Assembly (NCBI GenBank): GCA_015178975.1
Contig: WHVD01000014.1
Location: 620,001-684,000 of the forward strand
Reading direction: 5' to 3'
DNA length: 64,000 nucleotides
Origin: Hysterangium stoloniferum
Lineage: Eukaryota > Basidiomycota > Agaricomycetes > Hysterangiales > Hysterangiaceae
Shown: positions 1 through 11,045 of the stretch, piece after piece
Position numbering within the stretch: position 1 is the stretch's first letter
Layout: each line of letters starts with the position of its first letter
Translations under genes and position numbers: made by a program
Notes under the pieces: model-generated
Told to the model about the DNA's origin: nothing
What the model saw: the letters and a program-made list of their open reading frames with translations, nothing else
The model's database searches: none

Positions 1-852
1 ACGCCTGCCATGGGTCTCATTCTAGCAGCTTTAAGTGTGATAGTTGACGGCTGGATAAATGTCTTTCGATCCCGCTTCTTCGATAACATTGCGACAAGCT
101 TAATGACTGGGGTGTATATTCTAATACCTGGAATTATGGCATTTTGCATGGTACTGAGCGAATTTTAGTGAGAAAATGCTTATTAATACATTTCCCAATA
201 TCAAATGCCGAGCTGACGTATTCAGCATAATCCAGCGTGTAGGCGTTGTTCCCATGGCTGTCGCAGGAATATTCAAAGAAGTTGCTACTATATCCGTCTC
301 GGCATGGTTATTTGGTGATCGTCTAACATTACTTAATATGTTCGGTGGTTTTGTTGCCTTCTGCGGTGAGTTCATTTCCGAAGGACGAGGCTCCGAACTC
401 AATTTCAAAAACTAGGCATTGGGCTTTTTACTTATCATAAGTATCGCAAATCTATCGATTCTCCCATTCCGTTAGACGCACATGGAAATCCAATTGAAGT
501 CGATGAAGACATCCCGGAGAGTTTAAGACTGGAAGAGACACGACCTTTAGCCCACAGTGGAAACGGGAACGGTAATGGCATAGAGTTCACTCTGGTAATA
601 TTTTATATTTTGCATTTTCCAGTCGTTCACCTCAATACTTCTGTCTGTCAATAGGATTCGGCTGCGCATCCGCTCTTCTCCGTTGGCCCTGAAAGCGACA
701 GCGATCTGGATGAGGATCGCAATACTCGGCAATTGAATCAGGACACAAAAGCTGATGGGAATGAATCACGAGATACGAATGGTGATATTACAGTGACAGA
801 TAGGGATAGTGGAGCATCTTTGGACGATGAACGTCAGGAACGGACAAAATAG
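1..852 (+). CDS. SLC35C2-like TPT/DMT transporter, 3' part
   Basis: This is the C-terminal part of a multi-pass transporter of the triose-phosphate/nucleotide-sugar (TPT, DMT superfamily) group, closest by eye to SLC35C2/Ymd8-like Golgi proteins. Four exons are visible: 1-167, 226-365, 416-594 and 655-852, with GT..AG introns of 58, 50 and 60 nt that keep one frame; the 5' end lies outside the window. The encoded hydrophobic segments include VVPMAVAGIFKEVATISVSA and a following GDRLTLLNMFGG block, the usual last helices of the family, then a YHKYRKS motif. The hydrophilic tail is acidic and Ser/Asp-rich (ESDSDLDEDR) and ends at TAG 850-852. The third intron has an alternative acceptor near 622, but the chosen one gives the acidic tail typical of the family. 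The substrate cannot be told from sequence. The gene converges on the small gene at 1223-1464. Confidence 0.82.
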
Positions 853-1222
853 ATTTCATGAGTGTTCTTCTTTCTTCGTATCTATATTTATATGGATATT
901 TTTGAATGCCACTCGCCGAAGTGACCACCATGGAAGATAGCCGATAGCCAAGGTTCGAATATACTTAGGCGCCTTCGATCCATCTCCTCACCAAATATGG
1001 AATGCCGTCACACGGAGCAAAATGAAAATCATGTTGGAATCATGTGATCATCATGGTTGAGTTACATATATTACAACACAACTGGACGTCGTTATAAGTA
1101 CATCATTGTGGAACAGCAGAGCAGAAAACTGTGATCAACTATCTATCAGAAATTGGCAACCCGTCTGTCTGAGGATAAAGATTAGTCGCGCCTTTACGGT
1201 AATAGTAGCAGAGTGCATACAT

Positions 1223-1464
1223 TTATCTCTTGCCACTTCCTTGGGAGACGCCTCCGTTGGAAGGGCCAGGTGCAGTGCTTTGGTTATTTGCTTGACTGTT
1301 TTGGACGGTGAGTCGATATCAGTAAAGAAGCCTGAAACCATGGGCAGGACGTTATACCTCTGGACTGTTGCTGTGTTGGACGTGCTGGATAGTTGAATGC
1401 GACGTGAGCCCCAAGGTCGACCATGCGAACTGCCTACTCACACATTTGCAGATTTTGAACCCAT
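1223..1464 (-). CDS. predicted small 40-aa low-complexity protein
   Basis: I do not recognise this gene. Three exons on the minus strand (1464-1442, 1384-1358, 1295-1223) join through two GT..AG introns (57 and 62 nt) into one frame of 41 codons. The product starts MGSKSANV, is rich in Ser, Asn, Gln, Thr and Gly, and ends GVSQGSGKR. There is no signal peptide, membrane segment or known domain, so it is probably disordered. Support comes from consensus splice sites (GTGAGT donor, TATCCAG acceptor), phase agreement at both introns, and a TATAAAA box 88 bp upstream of the ATG. Against it: a frame this short can arise by chance and composition is simple. Transcript reads across the two introns would settle it. 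Confidence 0.4.
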
Positions 1465-1551
1465 TTTATGTGAAGGCTTTAAAGTTGTTTAGGATTTGGT
1501 TGAGGGATTTAAAGGCTGAAGGTGCTGTATCCCCATCCTTCCTCGCTCGCA

Positions 1552-1558
1552 TTTTATA
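1552..1558 (-). promoter_or_regulatory. TATA box of the small minus-strand gene
   Basis: TATAAAA reads on the minus strand 88 bp upstream of the ATG at 1464, a plausible core-promoter spacing for a fungal gene with a 50-60 nt leader. It is the main reason to take the small gene seriously. Confidence 0.4.
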
Positions 1559-1564
1559 CCCGGA

Positions 1565-2996
1565 GTAATGTTAAATGGAGACGCCCGAGGGCCCACAATT
1601 AATTCGATACCTTGTATTTTATCAGAGATTTCTACTTCTAATTAGCACCCAGAGGATGTATTCTTTGACGTATGGCGTATACAAATTTGTAAGGATCAAC
1701 AGGTAACAACTATATCCGGACAAGATGCCTCAAAAGTTGCGCAGAAACAGCTCATCTTGGGAACCGGCTTCACACAACCTACCGTTATCTATGGTTAATA
1801 GTGAAGGCGGAAAGTCAACTGACAGATGCAGCGTCTGGTTGCCACATGTGGGATGATGCGCATATGTCATATAAGTAAAGATCTACAGTTTTTCACATGG
1901 TGGCGCTCAGGCTTCGAAGATCAAGTGAACTATAACTGTACCATGTGACCGTCTGAGAATTAAAGTTCGATACATATCGACGGGGAACTTATGAAAATGG
2001 GCATGAATTGATTTGTTCGTAATCAGACTTATCTTACGTATCATTAGTAGTAGTGTTTAATGAACATAGGGGTAGTTCATTCCAACTGATAAGCAACGGT
2101 GTAGAGGTAATTCGCCGTATCTAGTATATCTCCCTAGATTTGTTGAGAGTAATAGCCAGTGGTAGCACTGTTGTGCGGCGGACACTTTCAGTTACTACAA
2201 TATTCCCCTTGGCTGAATACCAATTATTTAAGATATTAATACATATCAATTTCGATCGTAAATGGTAGGACCTAGTGTTTCAAGTTCATGCTCATCACGT
2301 TGAAAACATACGATGAGTTTTCAGCGGGTGAAGGGGGTGACCAAGTCCCCCTTTGTAGAATACAATCAATGACTAAGTCAATGTAAAGAACTACCTAGCC
2401 AATTGTTCATCAATAAATCTAATATCCACCTGATAATATAGTATACCCCAAAAAAGAGCACACCAAGACCGTGAGCATCCTCAACAGCTTGCAACATATA
2501 CCAACACATGAGGCATAGTCCTGTATTGTTTTTCCCCATTTGCCGTTCCTGTAGGTATCCACTAATGGGTACTGATGCAAACAGCGGCGCATTACTTCTT
2601 AGCTTACATCATCCGGATGTGTACAGTAAGAATATTGAGGTTTTATGTATTTTATTAATATACTCCCTCTTTGTATTATCATATGTAGTGTTTCAAACAC
2701 AGCGGGAGCAGTTCAGGTGACTTAGTTACTAGGCAGGAGAAGCTTCACAATCACTCCAGCAATGAGCTCAGAAGTTGATTTCAAAGACATCCCTTGACAA
2801 TCTCGGGGATATTTTTTGATGCTCTCAGATATATCTACAACCTTGCTGCCCTTTTACCATAGGATTGCATATATACACTGTATAAATGATCTGATCCCAC
2901 TTTCTAGTTTTCTGGACCACTCCAACTGTTGTCTCTCAGTAAGGTCTATCCCTGATGTTTAGAAGCTTGTGCAGTGGAACTATCATATTTTCTTTC
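1565..2996. other. AT-rich intergenic DNA, no gene recognised
   Basis: No long or domain-bearing frame and no clear terminal repeat was seen. It separates the host-gene end from the first LTR. Confidence 0.5.
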
Positions 2997-3436
2997 TGTC
3001 ACAACTGTCACAAGACCAGTCCCAACAAACTTCCTGACAACCTTTTGACTCTTTGACTTGACTATCTTTCAACACCCTTGATATTCTTTGACTTGTCTCA
3101 GATTGACATCATTTGTGATTTCATACATGATCTTATTCTTAAGTCATATAATGGTCATTGTCTGACATTCAAAGGTATAAAAGGGCAACACAAGGAGTGA
3201 GGGAAGTCAGTCAGAAAATCTGTACCTTAATTGTTCTGTTTCTGTATTATTTAATTGTTGAACCTTTCTGAGATCTTTTCAACATAATTATTTGTGAGCC
3301 TTTGTGTCCTAATATGGCCGCACATTTCATTATCAGGACAAATTGATACTCCATCAAATGAGGCATCTGATACTCAACATAGTAGAAGTACTTTTATTAT
3401 TATTTGACAACTGTCAAGAAAATTCAATCCATATCA
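2997..3436 (+). mobile_element. solo LTR, family A (copy A1)
   Basis: A 440-bp LTR-like unit begins TGTCACAACTGTCAC and ends CCATATCA, flanked by a 5-bp direct repeat CTTTC (2992-2996 and 3437-3441), the mark of retroviral-type integration. It contains TATAAAAGGG near 3178 followed by GTGAGGGAAGTCAGTCAG, shared with copies A2 and A3. No coding region of this family is in the window, so superfamily is not established. Confidence 0.75.
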
Positions 3437-3469
3437 CTTTCTCTAAGCTCTATCTAGTTTCTTGGCATC

Positions 3470-4581
3470 TGTCATGAATATACAAGTTCAAATTCCAATA
3501 ATATTCAACTCAATATTCCTTTGACTTTCCTTCAACATTCCTTTGACTTCCAACTCAATTTCCAATCAACTACAGTATCTTGAGATTATTTGACTCAATA
3601 TTGGACTAACCTTTGACTTGTCTCAGTTTGACATCATTGATGATTTCATTCTGATATCATATTATCATCATAGGTAAATGATAAAAAGGACAATGATAGG
3701 AGTGAGGGAAGTCAGTCAGAAATCTGTACCATAATCTGTATCATTACTATTGTATTATTAATTTGACTTCTATTCATAATCTCTTCAACTTAATTATTTG
3801 TGTGCTTCCATGTCCTATATTTGCCTCACACCTTATCAACAGGATGAATTAATACTTTGTCAGATGAGGCATCTGTATTCAATTTAGTGGAGTATACTTC
3901 AATTGATATTTGACTTTATTGAAGAAAATCCAATTTGTGTCTGTGAGAGGTATGGTGAAATATGCTCAGGAAATATAGTCTAGATAAGCCCATACTATAT
4001 TCCCATTATTATTTCTTCTTTCTCTCTATTCTATTATACACTTATATTAGTTCAATGACCTATGTATGCGGTACATTGACTCTTGTGGGCACATACATGC
4101 CAGACTCATGTATTCTAGCGCCCGTAATTAGAACTCAGACACTTTTACCCTGCAACCACGACTTACCCAGACACCCAGTTAGTGTCCCATAAGTTGTGAT
4201 TGGGGTATCGTCTCGACCGTTACAGATGGGCTTCAACCATCCACGCAATCAGAGTTTCGAACTGTACCAGTCAAAACTCCATCTATATATCAATCCACAC
4301 GGACTACATCCACACTACTCTACCATTCGACTCTCTCATTACTCTTTTCTACACTCGAGCAGTCATTTGGAATTGCACTTAACAGTCGATTCCCTTTATT
4401 TGTTTTAGCTCTCTACTTTACTTTAGATAGCTACTTCACTCAATCGTATTGAACTAAGTAGTCAATACCTGTTCGGCCTGTATTAGACTTAGACAGTCAA
4501 TACATCTATATATCGTACTTAAACGGTCGATATTCTTCATATATAGAACGGTTAGAACTTCCACCACTCTTCACAGTGTCA
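3470..4581 (+). mobile_element. solo LTR, family A (copy A2), split by an LTR of family B
   Basis: A second family-A LTR lies 34 bp after A1 in the same orientation. It shares the GAGTGAGGGAAGTCAGTCAG block and the sequence around TTGACTTGTCTCAG. It starts TGTCATG at 3470 and its last bases (GTGTCA) are interrupted after 3941 by the family-B LTR plus its TSD, resuming for one base at 4581. The probable TSD is GCATC (3465-3469) versus GTATC (G4582 joined to 7035-7038 after removing the next insertion), one mismatch. Confidence 0.65.
3942..4575 (+). mobile_element. solo LTR, family B
   Basis: This 634-bp solo LTR matches the two LTRs of the complete element B at 40375-51820: same start TGTGAGAGGTATGG, same internal TTGTGGGC..CACGCC-type block, same end CTCTTCACA. 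A perfect TSD GTGTC flanks it (3937-3941, 4576-4580). It retains a short segment near 4360-4390 that the 5' LTR of the full element has lost. Recombination between the two LTRs of a former element explains the missing interior. Confidence 0.85.
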
Positions 4582-5316
4582 GTGTTAGGACTGGAAAACC
4601 CACCAGGCTCCAGGCCCCATCCTATATGCACCCGACTCTCTATATCATACCCAAGGTACAGTTACAAATGGAGTACCCACTGGGACCCATACATCACCCT
4701 ATATGCACCAGTCCTCGACTCTGCTGGACCTGCACAACAACTTGTTTATACCCAACTCTCTGTGCCCATCACCGGACTCCAACTGGACTCCTGGAACCCC
4801 TCTAACAGAGCATAGAACCCCACTCCCATTATGGACCCATGCACATCAAACCTGTCTATATCTGACACTTTGTCTCATGTACCAGTTGTTGGACTCCACC
4901 AGACCCACACGTCAACCTGTTTATACCTGACTCTCTGTTCCCATCACTGGACTCTGACCAGACTCCCAGAACCCCTCTAACAGAGCATAGAACTCCACTC
5001 CTGTTATGGTCTAATGACCTGTCTAGTTTGTTCTCCACTTCCATTCCATCCCATCCTGAATTCTTAGTTTAGTATTTACTTGTTTCGCTTTATGTTTAAT
5101 TGTTCTGCCCCTTATTATTACCAGATTTGGTATTATTATATTTCAAAGTCTATATAAGTCTCCCATACTCATGTACCCACAATCCAGTTTCAATCTCAAA
5201 CCAGTTACACCCTGAATACATCCTGATCCAGTCTCTACTCCTCTTGTTTGTCTGCATGCTCAATTCCCAGAACTCCCACAGGAACTCCAGAATCTACATC
5301 TTCTTTGTAGGCATTC

Positions 5317-6781
5317 TGTTAAGAACTGAAAACTGACTGATGTCAGTTGGCTGACAGGGACCAATCGGAAGGACTTGGCTTCAGCTTATGTGCTGCGCCC
5401 TCGCAAATGTCCATTGAGTGTCCTTAAATTTCAGGCTGGTGAAGACTAATCCTAACGAGTTCCTTTCGGTGAGATACCGATCGGGACCAAAGGTTAAGTC
5501 AAGTGTTGGGCCAAGGGTTGGTGACCGAGAGTGGACGAGCGCACATGAAGGTGGATGAGGGGATTCTTAGTACAAGACTGCTAGAGGCATAAGAGGGTAT
5601 TCTGAGTCGATATTCTGATTGCCTAGTGTTACGACCATGTCGCAACCCTATCGGTCCCGAGGTTATCGCCACTTATCAACGTTTCAAGTCACCATCTCGG
5701 AAACCATCGGCCCCGAAGCTGACATATGTTTTCGTGAAGATCAAACTCCGTTTACGCCCACGTCAAAATAACTTGTATTGTCTGGTCAAACTTTGATACG
5801 TCCCCTTTATTATGTTGATCCATTCAATCTTATGTTTCACATATGTCTATCTATATTTGTAGTCCTTGAACTATTTCCTTTTATCGTAATCCTGCTCTCG
5901 GTTATCATCGGCCTCCGAACTAATCATAAACTTCCCATTCCTAGTCAAGCTTATTGTTAATACCGTTTTCCGCCCTTCTCCCCATTAGTATTTTCTAGAC
6001 GCCTGTTACTTGTATATGAACCCGCTGTAGTTGTAGTTACTAGGCAATCAGAATATCGACTCAGAACACCCTCATACGCCTGTAATAGTCTCATACTAAG
6101 AATCCCCCCATCCACCTCCACGTGCGCTCACCCACTCCCGGCCCCGACCCCTTGGCCTGACGCTTGACTTGTCCTTCGGTTCCGATTGGTATCTCGCCGA
6201 AAAGAGCTCTTTAGGATTAGTCTTTGCTTGCCCGAAATCTAAGGACACCCTACGGATATTTGCAAGGGCGCAGCACATAAGCTGAAGCCAAGTCCTTCCG
6301 ATCGGTCCCTGTCGGCCACCGACATTAGTCAGTTTTCAGTTCTTAACACCTAGTAACTACAACTACAGCAGGTTCATATACAAGTATCAGGCGTCTAGAA
6401 AATACTAACTAGGAGAAGAGCGGAACAGGGTATTGACAATAAGCTTGACTAGGAACGGGAAGTTTATGATTAGTTTGGAGGCTGAAGAGATAACTGAGAG
6501 CATAATTACGGGAAAAGGAAATAGTTCGAGGGTTACAAGTATATATAGGCATATGTGAAACATAGGATAGAACGGATCATCATAATACAAGGGACGTATC
6601 AAAAGTTTAACCAGATAGTACAAGTATATTTTGACATGGGCATAAACAGAGTTTGATCACTGCGAAAGAATACGTCAGCATCGGGGGCGATGGTTTCCGA
6701 TGTGGTGACTTGAGCAATAACTTGAATCGTCAATAGGTGGCGATAACCTCGGGGCTGAACGGCTGCGACATGGTCGTAACA
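5317..6781 (-). mobile_element. solo LTR, family E (outer copy), split by inner copy
   Basis: Starts TGTTAAGAACTG and ends GGTCGTAACA, with perfect TSD CATTC (5312-5316 and 6782-6786). After removing the inner insertion it measures about 738 bp. The minus orientation is given by the GGACTTGGCTTCAGCTTATG motif at 5371-5390, which in plus-orientation copies appears as its reverse complement near the 3' end. Confidence 0.78.
5627..6348 (+). mobile_element. solo LTR, family E (inner copy)
   Basis: A 722-bp LTR inserted in opposite orientation into another family-E LTR. It begins TGTTACGACCATG, ends AGTTCTTAACA, and has perfect TSD CCTAG (5622-5626 and 6349-6353). The two copies form an imperfect inverted pair. 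It keeps many CpG sites, suggesting it is comparatively recent. Confidence 0.8.
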
Positions 6782-7034
6782 CATTCCATCAGCTTGAAAT
6801 ATGGACACCCAAATGAGTGTATAAGGGCACAGCACATAAGCTGAAGCCAAGTCCATCTCAGTACCTCTGGTAATTATTCTGATACTCTTGTACTAATCCC
6901 CAGAAACTCCCTGAACTGTTACCTGGGGGCTCATGGGACATTCCCAGAAAGTGTTTGGAATAATTACTGGAAACCTCTCCACAGGGCTCTGGAGATCCCT
7001 TGGAATTTATCAGTGTTCAGAACTTAACAGTCAG

Positions 7035-8189
7035 TATCTTCCATTGATCTTTAAGAATATATTCTTGAAAGACTATAATCCTCCAAAATTCCTTGCACAA
7101 TATCAACAATAACATGATTGATCTATATCTGGACATCATGACTGACCTGGCAGAATCTTCTTATCCCCTAAATATATCCCTATTCCCAGAATTTCTCTAC
7201 TATTTTTAGTATTTTTTACAGCACTGTAGGTGCAGTAGTAAGTGAGTGACCTAGTTAGGCAAGTATGTACTTCTTAGGAGTCTGGGTGCTTATATACGTA
7301 AGTGCCCAGTGCAATGTCACATCTGTGAGACTGGGAAATCAACCTTAGAGCTTGCTTTTATCTCATTCCTCACAGGTATGTAGCTGTAAGGGAATGTTCT
7401 ATTTCTTGTCTTTTAATTTTTTATCATGTCTATATTTTATTAACTTATTTCCCAATTATTTACAGTCTCAAATTCCCCCTCTGGGGTCATTAACTCTAAA
7501 ATCCCCTGACTAGTCTAACCCTTAGAGCTCTTTTATGCTGCTCCCTGTAATTTTCTCACATTTTTCAAATAGCTATTCCACCTTCCAGGAATATTCTAAA
7601 GTAGAGTACATAGTTAGTGCCTATTTGGGGTGAGCTGTCATTCTATTTTTAGACACCCCATATTTCAAAGCCTAGCAGAGGCCCCCCTTATCCTTTTCTC
7701 TTTGAATATCCCTCTGCTAGGTGAGTAGTTTTTCATTCTGTACACATATTAGCTACTTAATATGCTTTGGATATCCTCTGCTAGTCTTGTTTGAGTATCA
7801 CAGGCCCTGTTGAGGTGGCTTTACAGCAGAAAGGATCTCCCTTGGACCAGCTGGTTTGCACAACATAGGGAGACACAGATTACCCCAGAGTGATTCTAAG
7901 TCCTCAAAAGGCATCACTATCCCTAACAGCAGCCACCCCTCCAAATTCATGTCATTTTCTGAAAACCTTGATCCCCCTCCAAAGTTGAGAATACACTTGC
8001 ATGAGTCACTGCTCTTGAATGTGCAATCATGGATCTCTGAAACTCAGGATCTGAGACCAATAACATCTTAGTTACCTTAGTTACCATACATACCTTGTGC
8101 CTCAAGCTTCATGTGCCTCTGCTGCCCTGCCACCTGATGCACCATCTGGCAATAAAAACAGCATGCCACCTCCTCCTCACACATGTAAA
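7035..8189. other. non-coding flank, no feature recognised
   Basis: This is probably old background DNA into which the nested LTRs inserted. I see no long frame, terminal repeat or conserved domain. Confidence 0.45.
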
Positions 8190-9297
8190 AATATAAGTCC
8201 AACTAATTGTAATAATAATGAACATGTCATGTGACTTTGTTTACATCTGTTTGACATGTTGACAGTTGGTTCAACCACTTCTTAGCTTTTACCATTACTA
8301 TGAAAGCTATTTTTGCTATTTAGCACTTTAATATTATCTCTCTTCTTCCAGAGGGGTGTTCCTATCCTCAAATCCAGACTAACACTGACTCAGGAAGGGA
8401 TACAATAAGTGTGATCAAGGCTGAAGTACTTTTGGATAAAGAAAACAACCTAGCTGTCCTCCTTTCAAGCTTATTACTTATGACAAACAGTCAATTGTCC
8501 ATCAAATTAGCTCTGGAAATCTTGACAATGCTGTTCAAGCCACCCAATTCATTAATTCTACTATCCCCAAATCTGTCACTCCCCAAACAGTCAGGAATGT
8601 ACTTAAGAACAATGGTTTTTACTCTGCAACAAAGAAGAAAGCACTATGTTGAAGAAGGCTCATTATTAGAAGTAACTTGAGTTTGCTTAGTACCACAAAA
8701 CCTGGATTGTAGAAGACTGCAAAAGAGTGTTGTGGATAGATAAGACCAATATTAACAAAATTGCATCTGGTGGAAAGGTGTCATAGTCCAGTTTTCATAG
8801 TACTGAGCAAACTCAAGTGACTCCTGATAATGAGTCTTCTTCAATGTGGGTACTTTCTTCTTTGTTGCAGAGTAAAAACCATTGTTCTTGAGTACATTCC
8901 TGACTATTTGGGGAGTGACAAAGTTGGGGATAGTAGAATTAATGAATTGGGTAGCTTGAACAGCATTGTCAAGATTTCCAGAACTAATTTGATGGACAAT
9001 TGACTGTTTGTCATAAGTAATAAGCTTGGAAGGATGGACAGCTAGGGTGTTTTCTTTATCCAAAAGTACTTCAACCTTGATCACACTTATTGTATACCTT
9101 TCTGAGTCAGTGTTAGTCTGGATTTGAGGATAGGAATGCCCTTCTGGAAGAAGAGAGATAATATTAAAATGCTGAGTAGCAGAAATAGCTTTCATAAAAG
9201 CTAAGAAGTGGTTGAACCAACTGTCAACATGTCAAACAGATGTAAACAAAGTCACATGACATGTTCATTATTATTACAATTGGTTTAGACTTAATAT
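8190..9297. repeat. long inverted repeat (fold-back) of Tc1 transposase 5' halves
   Basis: Two arms of roughly 510-590 bp point at each other with a centre near 8765-8785. The left arm (starting around ATAAGTCCAACTAATTGTAA) recurs as its reverse complement in the right arm (ending TTATTACAATTGGTTTAGAC). Both arms hold the 5' flank and N-terminal half of a Tc1-like transposase; the left arm is more decayed and has about 60 extra bases at the centre. The transcript would fold into a long hairpin. Confidence 0.75.
8752..9195 (-). pseudogene. Tc1/mariner-like transposase, N-terminal half
   Basis: An open frame of 147 codons starting MKAISATQHFNI, the same opening as the transposase of the element at 11046-12641 (MKAISPLKRE). 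It includes HPSKL, the SGNLDNAVQATQFINS block and KKVPTLKKTHYQESLEFA, matching the DNA-binding half of that protein. It runs out at the centre of the palindrome before any catalytic Asp, so it cannot encode an active enzyme. A degenerate copy lies in the opposite arm (about 8300-8760, plus strand). Confidence 0.7.
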
Positions 9298-9335
9298 TTT
9301 TACTGAAATAGTGGCTTTTCTGTTAAAATAATATA

Positions 9336-10595
9336 GGGTCAAAAAATCATTCCAATGAGTGATTATTTTGTTTTATTTATTATTCCACCATTTTGGCTTC
9401 AAATTACATAATCTAAGCATTCATTTAAAGCTAATATGCTATACTATATGGGTGTTAAGTTCCCGAACAAAGCTCCACGGATAGTCCCGCGGAGGTTTCC
9501 GGTAACTATTCTGAACACACACTTGCTTCCAGGAATAGTCCCATGGAGTCCCCGGGTAATAGGTCCTGGGAAAGTTCCGGGGATTATTAGTACAAGGAAT
9601 GGTGATATCAGAATAATTACCAGAAAGTCTGGTGAACAACTGAGATGGACTTGGCTTCAGCTTATAGGCTGCACCCTCGTACACTCATTCGGGTGTCCAT
9701 ATTTCGAGCTGACAGAATGCATACAGGAAGGTATAGATTCCGGAGTTCCCGTGGGAGTTCCGGGAATCGAGTGTGCAGACAGACAAGAGGACTAGAGACT
9801 GTTCAAGGATCAAACTTGTTCTGGGGAAAACTAGTTCGAGATTGAAACCGGATTCTAAGTACATGAATATAGCAGACTTATATAGACTGTGAAATGTAAT
9901 AATACCAAATCCGGTATTAATGAGAGGCAGAACTATTAAACATAAAACGAAACAAGTAAATACTAAACTGGGAATTAGGGAAGGAACGGAATGGGAGTGG
10001 AGAACGAATCATGACAGATCATTTAACCATAACTGGAGCGGGGCTCAGTTAGAGGGGTTCCAGAAGTCCGGTCGGAGTCCGGTGACTTGGTGCACAAGAT
10101 AGTGTCAGGTATAGACAGGCTTGATGTGCAGGAGGTCCAGTGGAGTCCGGTGGGTTTTCCAATGACTGGTGTGTGAGATGCAGAGACAGATAACAGGAGC
10201 AGGGTTCTATGCTCTGTTAGAGGGGTTCCAGGAGTCCAGTCGGAGTCCGGTGACTGGTACATAAGACACAGAGTGTCGGGTGTATGTAGGGTGGAGTCCG
10301 GAGTCCGGTGGAGTCCGAGGACTGGTGTATGAGACAGAGGGTTAGGTGCAGACAGGTGGGTGCGTACAGAGAGTCAGGCATAAACAAGTTGACATGCGGG
10401 CTCCTGTGGGAACTCTGGTTGTTACTATACAATATAGAGGAGCATGTAGGACGGGGTCCGGGGCCTGGAGGCTGGCAGGTTTTCTGGTTCCTGACAATGG
10501 GGTAATATTTTAAGAATTTTCTGATATCTGGTATTTGTATTGTGAATCAATCTTTCCAAAATAATGAAACATTGGAATGATTTTTTGAGCCACTG
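9336..10595. mobile_element. Tc1-type MITE interrupted by a solo LTR
   Basis: Left end TCAAAAAATCATTCCAATG (9339-9357) pairs with CATTGGAATGATTTTTTGA near 10570-10589; the right end closes as GCCACTG followed by TA, and TA also precedes the left end. Without the nested LTR and its TSD the element is about 210 bp with terminal inverted repeats of some 30 bp and no coding potential. Confidence 0.6.
9453..10496 (-). mobile_element. solo LTR, family C-prime
   Basis: A 1044-bp LTR (TGTTAAGTTCC..GGTTCCTGACA) with perfect TSD ATGGG (9448-9452, 10497-10501), inserted in the MITE. It carries the reverse complement of the AAGCTGAAGCCAAGTCC motif at about 9650-9670 and repeated GGAGTCCGGTGACTGGT-like blocks at 10070-10330, which account for its greater length than family C. 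Many CpG sites remain. Confidence 0.8.
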
Positions 10596-11045
10596 TATAT
10601 ATATGTAAAACATATTATAAGCTCATTTGGAGTGACACATCTATTGGCTCATGAATTGTTTTGCAAGCTCAAATGGACTGTGATTTTGGGAAACATGCTG
10701 TAGGTCAAATTTTGGAGTTATAACATCATAATATACTAGATATATAGTAGTAAAATACATATAGTTAAAGTTACAAGGCAATTGGTCAATTATTGAGAAA
10801 GCTACAAGGTTCGCAACTTTCAGCAATATTTCCATGCAAATCTAGTATGTGCCTTATATAATGCAAAGTGCTGTAACGAAAAAGAAACAAATTGTGAAAG
10901 CAAAGAATGTGTATTAATTCTTACAAAATAATGAAAAATGTTGCTAAACCCAATATTGTTAAAATACACATGTCTCTATCACATACTCAGGTAGCAGAAG
11001 ACCCTCACAATTGTGCAGGGAAGTCTATTCACATGTAGCCATGTA

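Larger units (their letters stand above)
4583..7029 (+). mobile_element. solo LTR, family C-prime, carrying nested family-E LTRs
   Basis: An LTR of about 976 bp (starts TGTTAGGACTGG, ends GAACTTAACA) with perfect TSD GTCAG (4578-4582, 7030-7034). It is a diverged relative of family C: it has a TATA-like CTATATAAG region near 5150 and the motif AAGCTGAAGCCAAGTCC near its 3' end (about 6838-6854). At 5317-6786 it is interrupted by a family-E LTR that itself holds a second family-E LTR. Confidence 0.8.
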
